NCBI RefSeq assembly: GCF_025808395.1
Contig: NZ_CP075524.1
Span: forward strand, 2,108,001-2,172,000
Origin: Microcella sp.
GTDB lineage: Bacteria; Actinomycetota; Actinomycetes; Actinomycetales; Microbacteriaceae
Direction: 5' to 3'
Length of the DNA stretch: 64,000 bases
The notes under the pieces were generated by a model. The model was not told the origin of the DNA. It saw only the letters and a list, made by a program, of their open reading frames with translations, and made no database searches. The position numbers and the translations under genes are program-made. Below are positions 44,090 through 52,959 of this stretch, in pieces (position 1 is the first letter of the stretch; each line of letters starts with the position of its first letter).

Positions 44090-45136
44090 ATGCGCACCAC
44101 AGCACCTCTCTCATTCCTCTCCCTCGTCACCGCTGGCCTGCTGCTCGCGGGATGTGCGGCGCCCGCACCGACTGAGAGCGAGCCAGCGCCAGACTCGACC
44201 GCCGACGGAGCCTTCACTCTCTACTCGGGCCGCGACGAAGCCCTCATTCAGCCGCTCATTGACCTGTTCGAAGAGCAGACGGGCATCACGGTCGACGTGC
44301 GCTACGGCAACACCGCCGAGCTGGGTGCGTTGCTGCTCGAAGAGGGCGACCGCACCCCCGCCGACGTGTTTCTCTCGCAAGACGCCGGAGCGCTCGGCGC
44401 GCTGAGCGACGCAGGCCTCTTCGCGCCGCTGCCCGACGACATCGCCGGCGCGGTGCCCGCAGGCTTCACCTCGACCGACGGCACCTGGGTCGGCGTCACC
44501 GGTCGCGCGCGCGTCGTCGTCTACGACGGCGAGCGGTTCACCGCCGACGAGCTGCCCGACACGATCGACGACTACGTCACCGACGAGTGGAACGGCCGAC
44601 TCGGTGTGGCCCCCGGCAACGCGAGCTTCCAGTCATTCGTGACAGCACTGCGCGTGCTCGAAGGCGAAGACGCTGCTGCCGAGTGGGTCAACTCCCTCGC
44701 CGCCAACGGCCCGCAGCTGTTCGAGAACAACCGGGCGATTCTCGCCGCCGCCAACGAAGGCGTGCTCGACGCCGGGCTCATCAACCACTACTACTGGTTC
44801 GCCTCGGCGGCCGAGGTGGGTGTAGACAACATGCGCGCGCAGTTGAAGTTCTTGACGGCGGGCGACGCGGGCTCGATGGTCAACGTGACGGGTGCCGGCC
44901 TTCTCACGAGCGCGGCCGACGATGCCGATGCACTCGAGTTCGTGCGCTTCTTGGTGTCGCTCGAGGCCCAGACCTACTTCGTCGAGCAGACCTACGAGTA
45001 CCCGCTGCTGCCCGGCGTCGACGCGCCAGCGGGTCTTCCGAGCCTCGACGGCCTCGTCAACCCCGAGCTCGACCTGAGCGACCTCGACGACCTCGCGGCG
45101 ACCCAGCGGCTGCTCGCCGACGCCGGGCTCATCTGA
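44090..45136 (+). CDS. Iron(III) ABC transporter substrate-binding lipoprotein
   Basis: The 348-residue protein has a lipobox LLAGC (Cys near residue 21) and the periplasmic iron-binding fold of the FbpA/AfuA type: FTLYSGRDEALIQPLIDLFEEQTGITVDVRYGNTAELGALLLEEG, DVFLSQDAGALGALSDAGLFAPLP and INHYYWFASAAEVG. The Tyr pair in INHYYWF fits iron coordination. It is the extracytoplasmic receptor for the permease and ATPase that follow, preceded by the iron box. Confidence 0.88.
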   Translation: MRTTAPLSFLSLVTAGLLLAGCAAPAPTESEPAPDSTADGAFTLYSGRDEALIQPLIDLFEEQTGITVDVRYGNTAELGALLLEEGDRTPADVFLSQDAGALGALSDAGLFAPLPDDIAGAVPAGFTSTDGTWVGVTGRARVVVYDGERFTADELPDTIDDYVTDEWNGRLGVAPGNASFQSFVTALRVLEGEDAAAEWVNSLAANGPQLFENNRAILAAANEGVLDAGLINHYYWFASAAEVGVDNMRAQLKFLTAGDAGSMVNVTGAGLLTSAADDADALEFVRFLVSLEAQTYFVEQTYEYPLLPGVDAPAGLPSLDGLVNPELDLSDLDDLAATQRLLADAGLI

Positions 45137-45143
45137 CCGGCGG

Positions 45144-45188
45144 CAGTGACTTCGGTCACTGTCGTGCATCAGCTGGATCGTGATGCAC
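45144..45188. terminator. Tandem hairpins between iron-binding protein and permease genes
   Basis: CAGTGAC-TTCG-GTCACTG (45144-45161), a seven-base stem with a UUCG tetraloop, is followed by a second perfect repeat GTGCATCA-N9-TGATGCAC (45164-45188). They begin seven bases after the stop and end eight bases before the permease ATG (45196). Attenuation of the permease genes, or a regulatory site, fits the position. Confidence 0.65.
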
Positions 45189-45195
45189 TAGTCAC

Positions 45196-46797
45196 ATGAT
45201 CGTCGCGCCTGAGCTGGCCTCGAGCGCCGCGGGGGTTCCGGATGCCCGGCCCACCCCCGCGGCGCTCAGCCGACTCTCGGCGCACCGGCGGCCGCCACTC
45301 GCGCTCGTTGTCGCGGCCATCGTGGCGGCCTCCGCCGCGGCCATCCCGCTCGTCTACTTGGTCGTGCGCTCAGTCGAGTCCGGCCTGCCGACGATCGTCG
45401 AGACCCTCGCTCGACCGCGAGTGCTCGAGTACGCCGCCAACTCGCTCGGTCTCGCCGCGGCCACGACGGCCAGCGCGCTCGTGCTCGGCACCGCAGTCGC
45501 GTTCGTACTCACACGCGTGCGAGTGCCGTTCGCGCGAACGTGGCTGCTGATATCTGCACTGCCGCTCGCGGTGCCGTCGTACCTCGCGGGATACGGGTGG
45601 CTCGTCGCACAGCCAGGCCTCAACGGATTCTTGCCGAGCTGGCTGCTGCTCACGGCCGTCACGGTTCCGTATGTGTCGCTGCCGGTGGCGGCGGCCTTGC
45701 GCGGAGCATCCGGAGACCTCGAAGGAGTCGCCCGCACGCTGGGGCGCGGGCCGTTGCGGGCCTTCATCGTCGCGACCTGGCCGAGCGTGCGCCCCGCCGC
45801 GATCGCCGGATCGCTGCTCGTCGCGCTCTACGCTCTCAGCGACTTCGGGCTCGTAGCCATGATGCGGTTTCAGACCCTCACGTGGGGCATCAACGCCGCA
45901 TACTCGGCGAGCTTCGACCGTGCGCAGGCCGCGACCCTGGCGCTGCTGCTCGTGGTGCTCGCGCTCGTGGTCGTGACGGGGGAGCGCGCCGCTCGTCGGC
46001 AGCTGCCGCGTGCGGCCGCTCGCGCTATTGCGCCGCGCACGGTCGGTCGTGTCACGCTTCTGTCGTTCTTGCCCATCGTGGCCGCGGCACCGCTCGTGGG
46101 GGTCGCGATACCCATGTTGGGGCTGCTGACTCGATTGCTCGAAGCCGAGACCTTGCGCGCCATCGACGCCCCCCGCCTGCTGGGCGCCGTCGGCTCGACC
46201 GTCGGAGTCGCTCTGGCCGCGGCCGCCCTCGCCGTGCTGCTGGCACTGCCGATCGCAGCGCTCGCCGCCCGCCACCGCGGTCGGCTCGTCACTGCGATCG
46301 AGTCGGTCGGCTACCTCGGTCACGCCCTGCCCGGCATCGTCGTCGGGCTCTCGCTCGTGTTCTTCGCCCTCGCCGTCGTGCCCGTGCTCTATCAGAGCAT
46401 CGCCGTTCTCGTCTTCGCCTACGCCGTGCTGTTCATGCCGAAGGCCATCGGAACCATGCGCGCCGGCCTCGGCGACGTGCCACCGCGACTCATCGCCGTC
46501 GCACGCACCCTCGGAGACTCACCGCTGCGAGCATGGTGGCGAGTGACCGTGCCGCTCGCGCTGCCCAGTATCGGAATCGGCGCCCTGCTGGTTGCCATCG
46601 CCACCATGAAAGAATTGCCCGCGACGCTGCTGCTGCGCCCGACCGGGGTGCAGACCCTCGCCACCGAGCTCTGGAACCGCACGGTGGTGTTCGAGTTCGG
46701 AGCCGCGGCACCCTATGCGGCGCTCCTTGTGCTCGTCGCCGCAGTGCCGGCCGTGATTCTGTCGGGTGTGCGCAGTGCGGCAAAGGAGGAACTGTGA
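45196..46797 (+). CDS. Iron(III) ABC transporter permease (fused double domain)
   Basis: The 533-residue protein has about 12 hydrophobic helices in two binding-protein-dependent transport domains, each with an EAA-type loop (GVARTLGRGPLRAFIVATWPS and AVARTLGDSPLRAWWRVTVPL). Such fused permeases belong to the FbpB/SfuB type of iron importers. It forms the channel for the lipoprotein encoded upstream. The stop overlaps the ATPase start (GTGA). Confidence 0.9.
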   Translation: MIVAPELASSAAGVPDARPTPAALSRLSAHRRPPLALVVAAIVAASAAAIPLVYLVVRSVESGLPTIVETLARPRVLEYAANSLGLAAATTASALVLGTAVAFVLTRVRVPFARTWLLISALPLAVPSYLAGYGWLVAQPGLNGFLPSWLLLTAVTVPYVSLPVAAALRGASGDLEGVARTLGRGPLRAFIVATWPSVRPAAIAGSLLVALYALSDFGLVAMMRFQTLTWGINAAYSASFDRAQAATLALLLVVLALVVVTGERAARRQLPRAAARAIAPRTVGRVTLLSFLPIVAAAPLVGVAIPMLGLLTRLLEAETLRAIDAPRLLGAVGSTVGVALAAAALAVLLALPIAALAARHRGRLVTAIESVGYLGHALPGIVVGLSLVFFALAVVPVLYQSIAVLVFAYAVLFMPKAIGTMRAGLGDVPPRLIAVARTLGDSPLRAWWRVTVPLALPSIGIGALLVAIATMKELPATLLLRPTGVQTLATELWNRTVVFEFGAAAPYAALLVLVAAVPAVILSGVRSAAKEEL

Positions 46798-47855
46798 GCG
46801 ACCTCGTCGTCGACCGACTGAGCGTGACCCACGGGTCGACGCTGGCGATCGATGACGTCTCAGTGAGCATCCGGAGCGGAGAATTGGTGGCCGTGCTCGG
46901 GCCCTCCGGTTGCGGCAAGACCACCCTGCTGCTCGCCATCGCTGGCCTGCTGCCGGTGACTGCAGGAACCATCACCATCGGCGGCCGCGAGATCTCGCGC
47001 GCCGGCCGCACCGTCGCCCCCGAGAAGCGCGGCGTCGGGTGGGTGCCGCAAGAGGCGTCGCTGTTTCCGCACCTGTCGGTGGGTGAGAACATCGGCTTCG
47101 CCGTGTCGCGCGCTCGGGGGGCGGCGCGCTCAGCTCGCATCGCCGAGCTCGCATCGCTCGTCGGGCTCGGCGACCTGACCGGGCGAGCACCGCACCAGCT
47201 CTCGGGAGGTCAAGCACAGCGCGTCGCCCTCGCTCGCGCCCTCGCCCCGCGCCCCGACCTGCTGCTGCTCGACGAGCCCTTCGCCGCGCTCGACACCCAG
47301 TTGCGGGTGAGCCTGCGTCGCGAAGTGGCAGAACTGCTGCGCGCGCAAGGCACCACGTCGGTGCTCGTCACGCACGACCAAGAAGAGGCGCTGACCCTCG
47401 CCGACCGCGTCGCCGTGCTGCACGACGGGCGCCTCGCGCAGTTCGGCACACCAGAAGAGATCTATCAGCACCCCGCCTCAGACTGGGTGGCCTCGTTCGT
47501 CGGCGACGTCGTCGAACTGGTCGGCCAGTGGCGCCACGGCCGCGTCGTGTGCGCGCTCGGCTCGGTCGAAGCAGCTGCCGTGGGCTTCACTCCCGCCGAC
47601 GGCGACTCGGTGCGGCTCATGCTGCGCCCTGAGTGGATCATCCCTCGCCCCGACCTGCTCGCCCAGGCGGCGGCAGGCGCTGACGCGCGCGTCGCGGCCA
47701 TCTCGTATGCGGGCCACGACGCGATGATCACCGCCGACCTCGTCGACGGGCCGTCGGTGCAGCTGCGCATGGCCGCGGTCGAGCTGCCCGAGGTCGGTGA
47801 CGATGTGCGGCTCGCGGTGCAACGGCCGGGGCTTGCGTTCGCGCCCCGCGGCTAG
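46794..47855 (+). CDS. Iron(III) ABC transporter ATP-binding protein
   Basis: The 353-residue protein has Walker A GPSGCGKTT (residues 36-44), the signature LSGGQAQRVALARALA, Walker B LLLLDEPFAALD and a C-terminal TOBE-like regulatory domain, as in FbpC. It couples ATP hydrolysis to iron uptake. GTG 46794 overlaps the permease stop and follows AAAGGAGGA. In-frame starts further upstream lie inside the permease gene. Confidence 0.93.
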   Translation: MSDLVVDRLSVTHGSTLAIDDVSVSIRSGELVAVLGPSGCGKTTLLLAIAGLLPVTAGTITIGGREISRAGRTVAPEKRGVGWVPQEASLFPHLSVGENIGFAVSRARGAARSARIAELASLVGLGDLTGRAPHQLSGGQAQRVALARALAPRPDLLLLDEPFAALDTQLRVSLRREVAELLRAQGTTSVLVTHDQEEALTLADRVAVLHDGRLAQFGTPEEIYQHPASDWVASFVGDVVELVGQWRHGRVVCALGSVEAAAVGFTPADGDSVRLMLRPEWIIPRPDLLAQAAAGADARVAAISYAGHDAMITADLVDGPSVQLRMAAVELPEVGDDVRLAVQRPGLAFAPRG

Positions 47856-47864
47856 GCTCGCGGC

Positions 47865-49082
47865 ATGAGCTCGAACCCTGCAGAACTGCGTGCCCGCGCG
47901 GCCGTGCTCGACGCGGCCGACCCGCTCGCCGTATACACCGCGCACTTCGTGCCGGGTGACGACCTCGTCGCCTATCTCGACGGCAACTCGCTCGGGCGGC
48001 CGGTGGCGAGCGTGCCCGCAGCCCTCGACGAGTTCGTGCGCACGCAGTGGGCCGGCCGACTGATCCGCGGCTGGGACGAGCTGTGGCTCACCCGCCCGGC
48101 CGAGCTCGGCGACCGCATCGGTGCGGCATGCCTCGGCGCAGCATCCGGTCAGACGATCGTGGCCGACTCGACGAGTGTGCTCATCTTCAAGCTGCTGCGC
48201 GCCGCGATCGCCGCCAGACCCGGTCGTGACGAGCTCGTCATCCTGCGCGACGAGTTTCCGACCGATCGCTTCATTCTCGAGAGGCTGGCCGACGACCATG
48301 GGCTGACGGTGCGGTGGGTGGATGCCCCGCTCGACGCCGGCGTCACCCCCGAGCTGGCATCCGACGTCGTGAGCGAGCGCACCATCGCCGCGCTGTTCAG
48401 CGGGGTCGCGTACCGAAGCTCATGGTGGGCCGACATGCCCGCGGTGACGGCGGCGGTGCAGGCGGCGGGCGCGCTCATGATCTGGGATTGCTCGCACGCC
48501 GTCGGGTCTGTTCCGCTTGAGCTTGACGCTTGGGGCGTCGACTACGCCGTGGGCTGCTCGTACAAGTACTTGAACGGCGGCCCGGGTGCCCCCGCGTGGG
48601 CCTACGTCGCCGAGCGGCACCACGCCACGCTGCGCAACCCGATTCCCGGCTGGCTCGGGGCGGCCGCACCGTTCTCGATGACCGAGGGGTTCACGCCCGC
48701 GCCGGGCGTGGGGTCACTCGTGAGCGGCACCCCGCCCATTCTCAACATGGTGGCGCTCGAGCAGATGCTGCGCCTCATCGAGACGGCCGGCATCGACGCG
48801 ATTCGTGCGAAGTCGATCGCCCTCACCGACTATGCGATCGAGCTCGTCGACTCGTTGATTCCGGGTGCGACGGTGAGCACCTCGCGCGACGCAGCGCGGC
48901 GGGGCAGCCACCTGACGATCGACCACCCCAACGCTGCGATCGCCGTCGAGCGGCTGTGGGCGCGGGGAGTGATCCCCGACTTCAGGCACCCGAGCGGAGT
49001 GCGCATCGGCCTCTCGCCGCTCAGCACGAGCTTCGCCGAGGTCGAGCGGGGCATCCGCGCGCTCGCCGACGCGCTGTCGTAG
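47865..49082 (+). CDS. kynU: Kynureninase
   Basis: The 405-residue PLP enzyme has YLDGNSLGRP at the N-terminus, ADSTSVLIFKLLRAA, and the PLP site DYAVGCSYKYLNGGPGAPAWAYV with the Schiff-base Lys234. It cleaves kynurenine to anthranilate and alanine in tryptophan breakdown. No other kynurenine-pathway genes flank it; it starts nine bases after the iron ATPase gene and may be read through. It is complete. Confidence 0.92.
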   Translation: MSSNPAELRARAAVLDAADPLAVYTAHFVPGDDLVAYLDGNSLGRPVASVPAALDEFVRTQWAGRLIRGWDELWLTRPAELGDRIGAACLGAASGQTIVADSTSVLIFKLLRAAIAARPGRDELVILRDEFPTDRFILERLADDHGLTVRWVDAPLDAGVTPELASDVVSERTIAALFSGVAYRSSWWADMPAVTAAVQAAGALMIWDCSHAVGSVPLELDAWGVDYAVGCSYKYLNGGPGAPAWAYVAERHHATLRNPIPGWLGAAAPFSMTEGFTPAPGVGSLVSGTPPILNMVALEQMLRLIETAGIDAIRAKSIALTDYAIELVDSLIPGATVSTSRDAARRGSHLTIDHPNAAIAVERLWARGVIPDFRHPSGVRIGLSPLSTSFAEVERGIRALADALS

Positions 49083-49092
49083 CAGACGACCG

Positions 49093-49956
49093 CTACCGCG
49101 ACAGCGTCGCGAACTTGCGAATCGACAGCGGCACGAAGACGAGCAGCAGCACCGCGATGCCGATGAGCACGGTCGCGATGGGGTTCTGCGCCGTCCAGGC
49201 ATCGCCGACGGGCGTGCCGGGGGGCACGTTGCCGAACAGCTCGCGCGCCGATTGCACGAGTGACGACACCGGGTTCCACTCGGCGAAGATGCGCAGCGGG
49301 TCGGGCAGCCGCTCGCTCGGCACGAAGGCGTTCGAGATGAACGTGAGCGGGAAGAGGATCAAGAACGAGGCGTTGTTGATGACCTCGGGGCTCTTGACCG
49401 CCATGCCGAGAAACGCCATGACCCATGAGAACGCGTAGGCGAACAGCAAAAGCAGGGCGACGCCGGCGAGAAACTCTGGCAGTGACGAGTTGACGCGCCA
49501 GCCGACGATCCAGCCGGTGCCCATCATGACGACCATCGACAGACCGTTGATGACGAGGTCGCCATTGGTGCGCCCGACGAGCACGGCGGCGCCGCTCATC
49601 GGCAGCGTTCGAAAGCGGTCGATGATGCCGTCTTTGAGGTCTTGCGCCATCGCCGACCCCGAATAGGTCGAGCCGAAGACGACGGTCTGCGCGAAGATGC
49701 CGGCCATCAAGAACGAGGTGTAGCCGTCGCCCGGAATTTCGATCGCCGCCCCGAAGACATACGAGAACAGCAGCACGAACATGATCGGCTGAATGAGGGT
49801 GAAAAGCAGAATCTCGGGAACCCGCACGATCTTCATGAGGTTGCGCCACGTCGTGACCCAGCCGTCGCTGAAGAATCGCGAGATCGGGCCGCCCGGAATC
49901 GGCTGCAGGGTCGTGGATGCTCGCCCGAGCTCACTGCTCACCGTGGGGGTGCTCAT
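49093..49956 (-). CDS. ABC-2 type exporter permease (DrrB-like)
   Basis: The 287-residue protein has six hydrophobic helices and the ABC-2 signature FLILFPLTFISNAFVPSERLPDPLRIFAEWNPVSSLVQSAREL. It is the membrane half of a DrrAB-type exporter; its gene overlaps the ATPase gene by ATGA (49953-49956). The exported compound is unknown. It is tail to tail with kynU. Confidence 0.88.
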   Translation of the reverse strand: MSTPTVSSELGRASTTLQPIPGGPISRFFSDGWVTTWRNLMKIVRVPEILLFTLIQPIMFVLLFSYVFGAAIEIPGDGYTSFLMAGIFAQTVVFGSTYSGSAMAQDLKDGIIDRFRTLPMSGAAVLVGRTNGDLVINGLSMVVMMGTGWIVGWRVNSSLPEFLAGVALLLLFAYAFSWVMAFLGMAVKSPEVINNASFLILFPLTFISNAFVPSERLPDPLRIFAEWNPVSSLVQSARELFGNVPPGTPVGDAWTAQNPIATVLIGIAVLLLVFVPLSIRKFATLSR

Positions 49957-50933
49957 GCTGCTGCCTCCGTCGTCTCGTCACTCTCTTCTGCCACGTGGCC
50001 CGTCAGCTGCAAGAACACGTCGTCGAGGGTCGGTCGGCGCATGCCGGCGTCGTGCAGGGCGATGCCTGCGGTCGAGGTGGCGGCGACGATCGCGGCGAGG
50101 GCTGCGGGCCCGTCGTCGACGGGCACCACCCAGGTGCGGCCGCCTGTCACGACAGGTTCGCCTGTGCCGTGGCTCGCGAGGATGCTGCGCACCGCATCGC
50201 CGTCTGATTCGTCGACGACCGTGAGCGCCACCCGCTGCCCGCCGACCGAGGCTTTCAGCTCGTCTGCGGTGCCCTTGGCGATGACCTGGCCGTTGTCGAT
50301 GACCGAGATCGAGTCGGCGAGCCGGTCGGCCTCTTCGAGGTATTGAGTCGTGAGCAGCACGGTGGTGCCGTCAGAGACGAGCGTCTCGATGATGTCCCAC
50401 AGGCCGATGCGGCTGCGCGGGTCGAGGCCCGTCGTCGGCTCGTCGAGAAAGAGCACGGGCGGCTTGATGACGAGCGCGCCCGCGAGGTCGATGCGGCGCC
50501 GCATGCCACCCGAATAGCCCTTGACGGGGCGGTTCTGCGCCTCGACGAGGTCGAACAGCTCGATGAGCTCGGTCGCCCGCTGTCGCGCCACCTTCGACCC
50601 GAGGTGGTAGAGCCGGCCCACCATCATGAGGTTCTCGAAGCCCGTGAGGTTCTCGTCGACGGCGGCGTACTGGCCGCTCGCGCCGATCATGCGGCGAATC
50701 GACTGCGGGTCGGCGAGCACGTCGACGCCGTCGATGACGGCGCGACCCGAGTCGGGGCGAATCAGCGTCGTGAGCACCTTGACGGTCGTCGTCTTGCCGG
50801 CGCCGTTCGGCCCGAGCAGGGCGGTGACAGTGCCTTGCGGAACCTCGAGGTCGAGGCCGTCGAGAGCGCGCACGACGGGCGCGCCCTTCGGGGTGTAGGT
50901 CTTGACGAGCTCGCTCGCCTCGATGAATGCCAT
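49953..50933 (-). CDS. ABC exporter ATP-binding protein (DrrA-like)
   Basis: The 326-residue protein has Walker A GPNGAGKTT, the signature VKGYSGGMRRRIDLAGAL, Walker B VLFLDEPTTGLDP and a C-terminal domain typical of daunorubicin-resistance (DrrA) ATPases. The CAT at 50931-50933 gives the start MAFIEASELVKTY; an in-frame extension to 51095 crosses an inverted repeat and is rejected. It powers the adjoining ABC-2 permease. Confidence 0.9.
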   Translation of the reverse strand: MAFIEASELVKTYTPKGAPVVRALDGLDLEVPQGTVTALLGPNGAGKTTTVKVLTTLIRPDSGRAVIDGVDVLADPQSIRRMIGASGQYAAVDENLTGFENLMMVGRLYHLGSKVARQRATELIELFDLVEAQNRPVKGYSGGMRRRIDLAGALVIKPPVLFLDEPTTGLDPRSRIGLWDIIETLVSDGTTVLLTTQYLEEADRLADSISVIDNGQVIAKGTADELKASVGGQRVALTVVDESDGDAVRSILASHGTGEPVVTGGRTWVVPVDDGPAALAAIVAATSTAGIALHDAGMRRPTLDDVFLQLTGHVAEESDETTEAAA

Positions 50934-50996
50934 GCGCGCGATGCTAGTGCCGAGATGTGACACCGTGGGGCGCCGTTCGCCCTCGGCGGAGCCGGA

Positions 50997-51052
50997 CGAG
51001 TGGTCAGTTGTCGTCGCATCCGTCAGGCGATCCGACGACAAGCGACCACTCG
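50997..51052. repeat. Long imperfect hairpin in a divergent promoter gap
   Basis: CGAGTGGTC (50997-51005) and TTGTCGTCG (51008-51016) pair with CGACGACAA (51033-51041) and GACCACTCG (51044-51052). This makes a 20-base stem with one 2x2 internal mismatch and a 16-base loop. It lies between divergent genes, so it is not an ordinary terminator. Confidence 0.65.
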
Positions 51053-51076
51053 GGGGTGCACGAGTAGCGTGGGGGC

Positions 51077-52192
51077 ATGTCGAGCGTGCTGACACCCGAG
51101 CTGCTGCGGCGCGTGCGCGAGCGTGCGCCCGGCTACGACGAGCGCAACGAGTTCTTCACCGACGACCTCGACGAGCTGCGCGCGGCGGGCTATCTGCGAT
51201 CGCGCAGCTTGAGCGCAGCATCCGCCGATCAGAGGGCGCTTGCCGCGCACGCACCGGCCACGGCCCTGGGGCTCACGATGCACCTGGTCTGGGTGGGCGT
51301 CGCGCGCGACCTGCTCGCCGCGGGCGACGCGAGCCTGCAGTGGGTGCTCGACGACGCCGAGCGGGGTGAGCTCTTCGCTTTCGCCATCAGCGAGGCGGGC
51401 AACGATCGGGTGATGAGCGACTCGGTGACGCGGGTCGATCGCACAGCAGCGGGCTGGGCGTTCACGGGCACCAAGATCTTCACGACGCTCTCGCCGGCCT
51501 GGACGCGGCTCGGCGTGCTCGGTCGCCACGACCCGGCAGAGGGTGAGCCGCAGCTCGTGCACGGCTTTCTCACGCGCGAGAGCAGCGGCATCGAGATCGT
51601 GCCCGACTGGAACACCCTCGGCATGCGCGCTACTCAGAGCCACACGACGAGGCTCGACGGCGCCGTCGTGACCGATGGGCGAGTGGCCCGCCTGCTGCCT
51701 GTCGGGCCGAGCGGCGACCCCTACACCCTGGCGATCTCGGCCAACTTTCACACCCTCATCGCGAGCGTCTACGCAGGGCTTGCCGATCGCGCCCTCGAGC
51801 TCGCGGTCGAGAGTGCGCAGCGCCGCACCAGCCTGCGCTCGAGCGGGGCGGTGCAGGCTCTCGACCCCGACATCCGCTGGCGCATTGCGGATGCTGCGCT
51901 CGCCCTCGACGCGCTGGCACCGCAACTGCAGGCCGTCGCACGCGATCGCGATCAGGGTGTCGACAGGGGGGTGCGGTGGCACCGCGACCTGGCGGGGCTC
52001 AAGCATCGCAGCGTCGAGACGGCGCGGCACGTCGTCGACCAGGCCATGCGCATCGCGGGCGGCGGGGCCTACCGCTCGTCGGCCGAGCTCAGCCGCCTGC
52101 AGCGCGACGTGCTCGCGGGCATCTACCACCCGAGCGACACCGAGGCCGTGCACGCGACCGTGGCCGCCGACCTGCTGGGGCCGCTGCCGTAG
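51077..52192 (+). CDS. Acyl-CoA dehydrogenase-like flavoprotein
   Basis: The 371-residue protein follows the acyl-CoA dehydrogenase fold: an N-terminal helical part, LFAFAISEAGNDRVMSDSVTRVDRTAAGWAFTGTKIFTTLSPAWTRLGVLGRH (middle beta domain) and a C-terminal helix bundle with DQAMRIAGGGAYRSSAELSRLQRDVLAGIYHPSDTE. The last motif resembles flavin-dependent monooxygenases of the DszC/HsaA branch as well as dehydrogenases. The catalytic Glu is not obvious. Substrate unknown. Confidence 0.75.
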   Translation: MSSVLTPELLRRVRERAPGYDERNEFFTDDLDELRAAGYLRSRSLSAASADQRALAAHAPATALGLTMHLVWVGVARDLLAAGDASLQWVLDDAERGELFAFAISEAGNDRVMSDSVTRVDRTAAGWAFTGTKIFTTLSPAWTRLGVLGRHDPAEGEPQLVHGFLTRESSGIEIVPDWNTLGMRATQSHTTRLDGAVVTDGRVARLLPVGPSGDPYTLAISANFHTLIASVYAGLADRALELAVESAQRRTSLRSSGAVQALDPDIRWRIADAALALDALAPQLQAVARDRDQGVDRGVRWHRDLAGLKHRSVETARHVVDQAMRIAGGGAYRSSAELSRLQRDVLAGIYHPSDTEAVHATVAADLLGPLP

Positions 52193-52206
52193 CAGGCTCG
52201 CTGGGT

Positions 52207-52608
52207 TCAGTTCGTGAGCTGCGCGAGCTGCACCAGGTTTCCGACGGTGTCGTCGATGATCGCGACCGACACCGGCCCGAGATCGGTGACGTCTTGCACG
52301 ATCTCGACCCCGTCGGCGCGAAGCTGCTCGACCGCAGAGGTCACATCGGCAACGCCGATCGAGAAGAACGGAATGCCCTCTTCTCGCAGGGCCTTCTGCA
52401 GCGCCTGCGCTTGCGGATGCTCGTTCGGTTCGAGCGACAGATCTTGGCTCGGTGCGCCATCGGGCAGGCCGACGGTGAGCCAGTGGTGCTCACCGAGCGG
52501 AATGTCGGCACGAATCACATAGCCCAGCAATCGCGTGTAGAAGTCGCGCGCGCGGTGCTGGTCGTCGACGAAGACCGACGTGGTGGTGGTGAGGGGGGCG
52601 ATGGTCAT
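52207..52608 (-). CDS. VOC-family protein (glyoxalase/bleomycin-resistance-like)
   Basis: The 133-residue protein has the paired beta-alpha-beta-beta-beta modules of the vicinal oxygen chelate fold (SVFVDDQHRARDFYTRLLGYVIRADIPLGEHHWLTVGLPDG, VADVTSAVEQLRADGVEIVQDVTDLGPVSVAIIDDTVGNLVQL). Its metal-binding pattern points to an antibiotic-binding or dioxygenase-like role rather than true GloA. It overlaps the ArsR gene upstream, forming a leftward pair. Confidence 0.8.
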   Translation of the reverse strand: MTIAPLTTTTSVFVDDQHRARDFYTRLLGYVIRADIPLGEHHWLTVGLPDGAPSQDLSLEPNEHPQAQALQKALREEGIPFFSIGVADVTSAVEQLRADGVEIVQDVTDLGPVSVAIIDDTVGNLVQLAQLTN

Positions 52609-52916
52609 GATGTCTCCTGAGTAGGGCGAGAGGGGTTCGGTGCAGGGAGGGGCTCGAACCAGCGGCGGGCCGTGGCCAGAGCGTCGAGCTCGAGGTGGTG
52701 CCGGGTGGTGCGCCCGTCGCGTTCTGCGCGGACGACGCCGGCGTCGACGAGTACGGCGATGTGCTTCGCGACGCCTTGACGTGTGATCGACATGCCGTGC
52801 GCGATCAAGCGTGTGCAGATCTCGAACAGCGCCTGACCATCGCGGTCGAGCAGCATGCCCACGATCGCCAGGCGAACGGGGTCGCCCAGCGCCCGAAAGA
52901 TCTGGTCAGGCGCCAC
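52605..52916 (-). CDS. ArsR-type winged-helix regulator
   Basis: The 103-residue protein has the ArsR winged helix: IFRALGDPVRLAIVGMLLDRDGQALFEICTRLIAHGMSITRQGVAKHIAVLVDAGVVRAERDGRTTRHHLELDAL. There is no Cys metal site, so a non-metal ligand is likely. It shares an ATGA overlap with the VOC gene. A perfect inverted repeat (52928-52947) lies 12 bases upstream of its start. Confidence 0.88.
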   Translation of the reverse strand: MAPDQIFRALGDPVRLAIVGMLLDRDGQALFEICTRLIAHGMSITRQGVAKHIAVLVDAGVVRAERDGRTTRHHLELDALATARRWFEPLPAPNPSRPTQETS

Positions 52917-52927
52917 GGGACAAGATT

Positions 52928-52947
52928 AGGCAACTAAAAGGTTGCCT
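52928..52947. promoter_or_regulatory. Candidate ArsR operator
   Basis: AGGCAAC (52928-52934) and GTTGCCT (52941-52947) form a perfect 7-base inverted repeat around TAAAAG. It is AT-richer than its surroundings and lies 12 bases before the ArsR start, fitting autoregulation. Confidence 0.6.
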
Positions 52948-52959
52948 GTCAAGGGTCGC

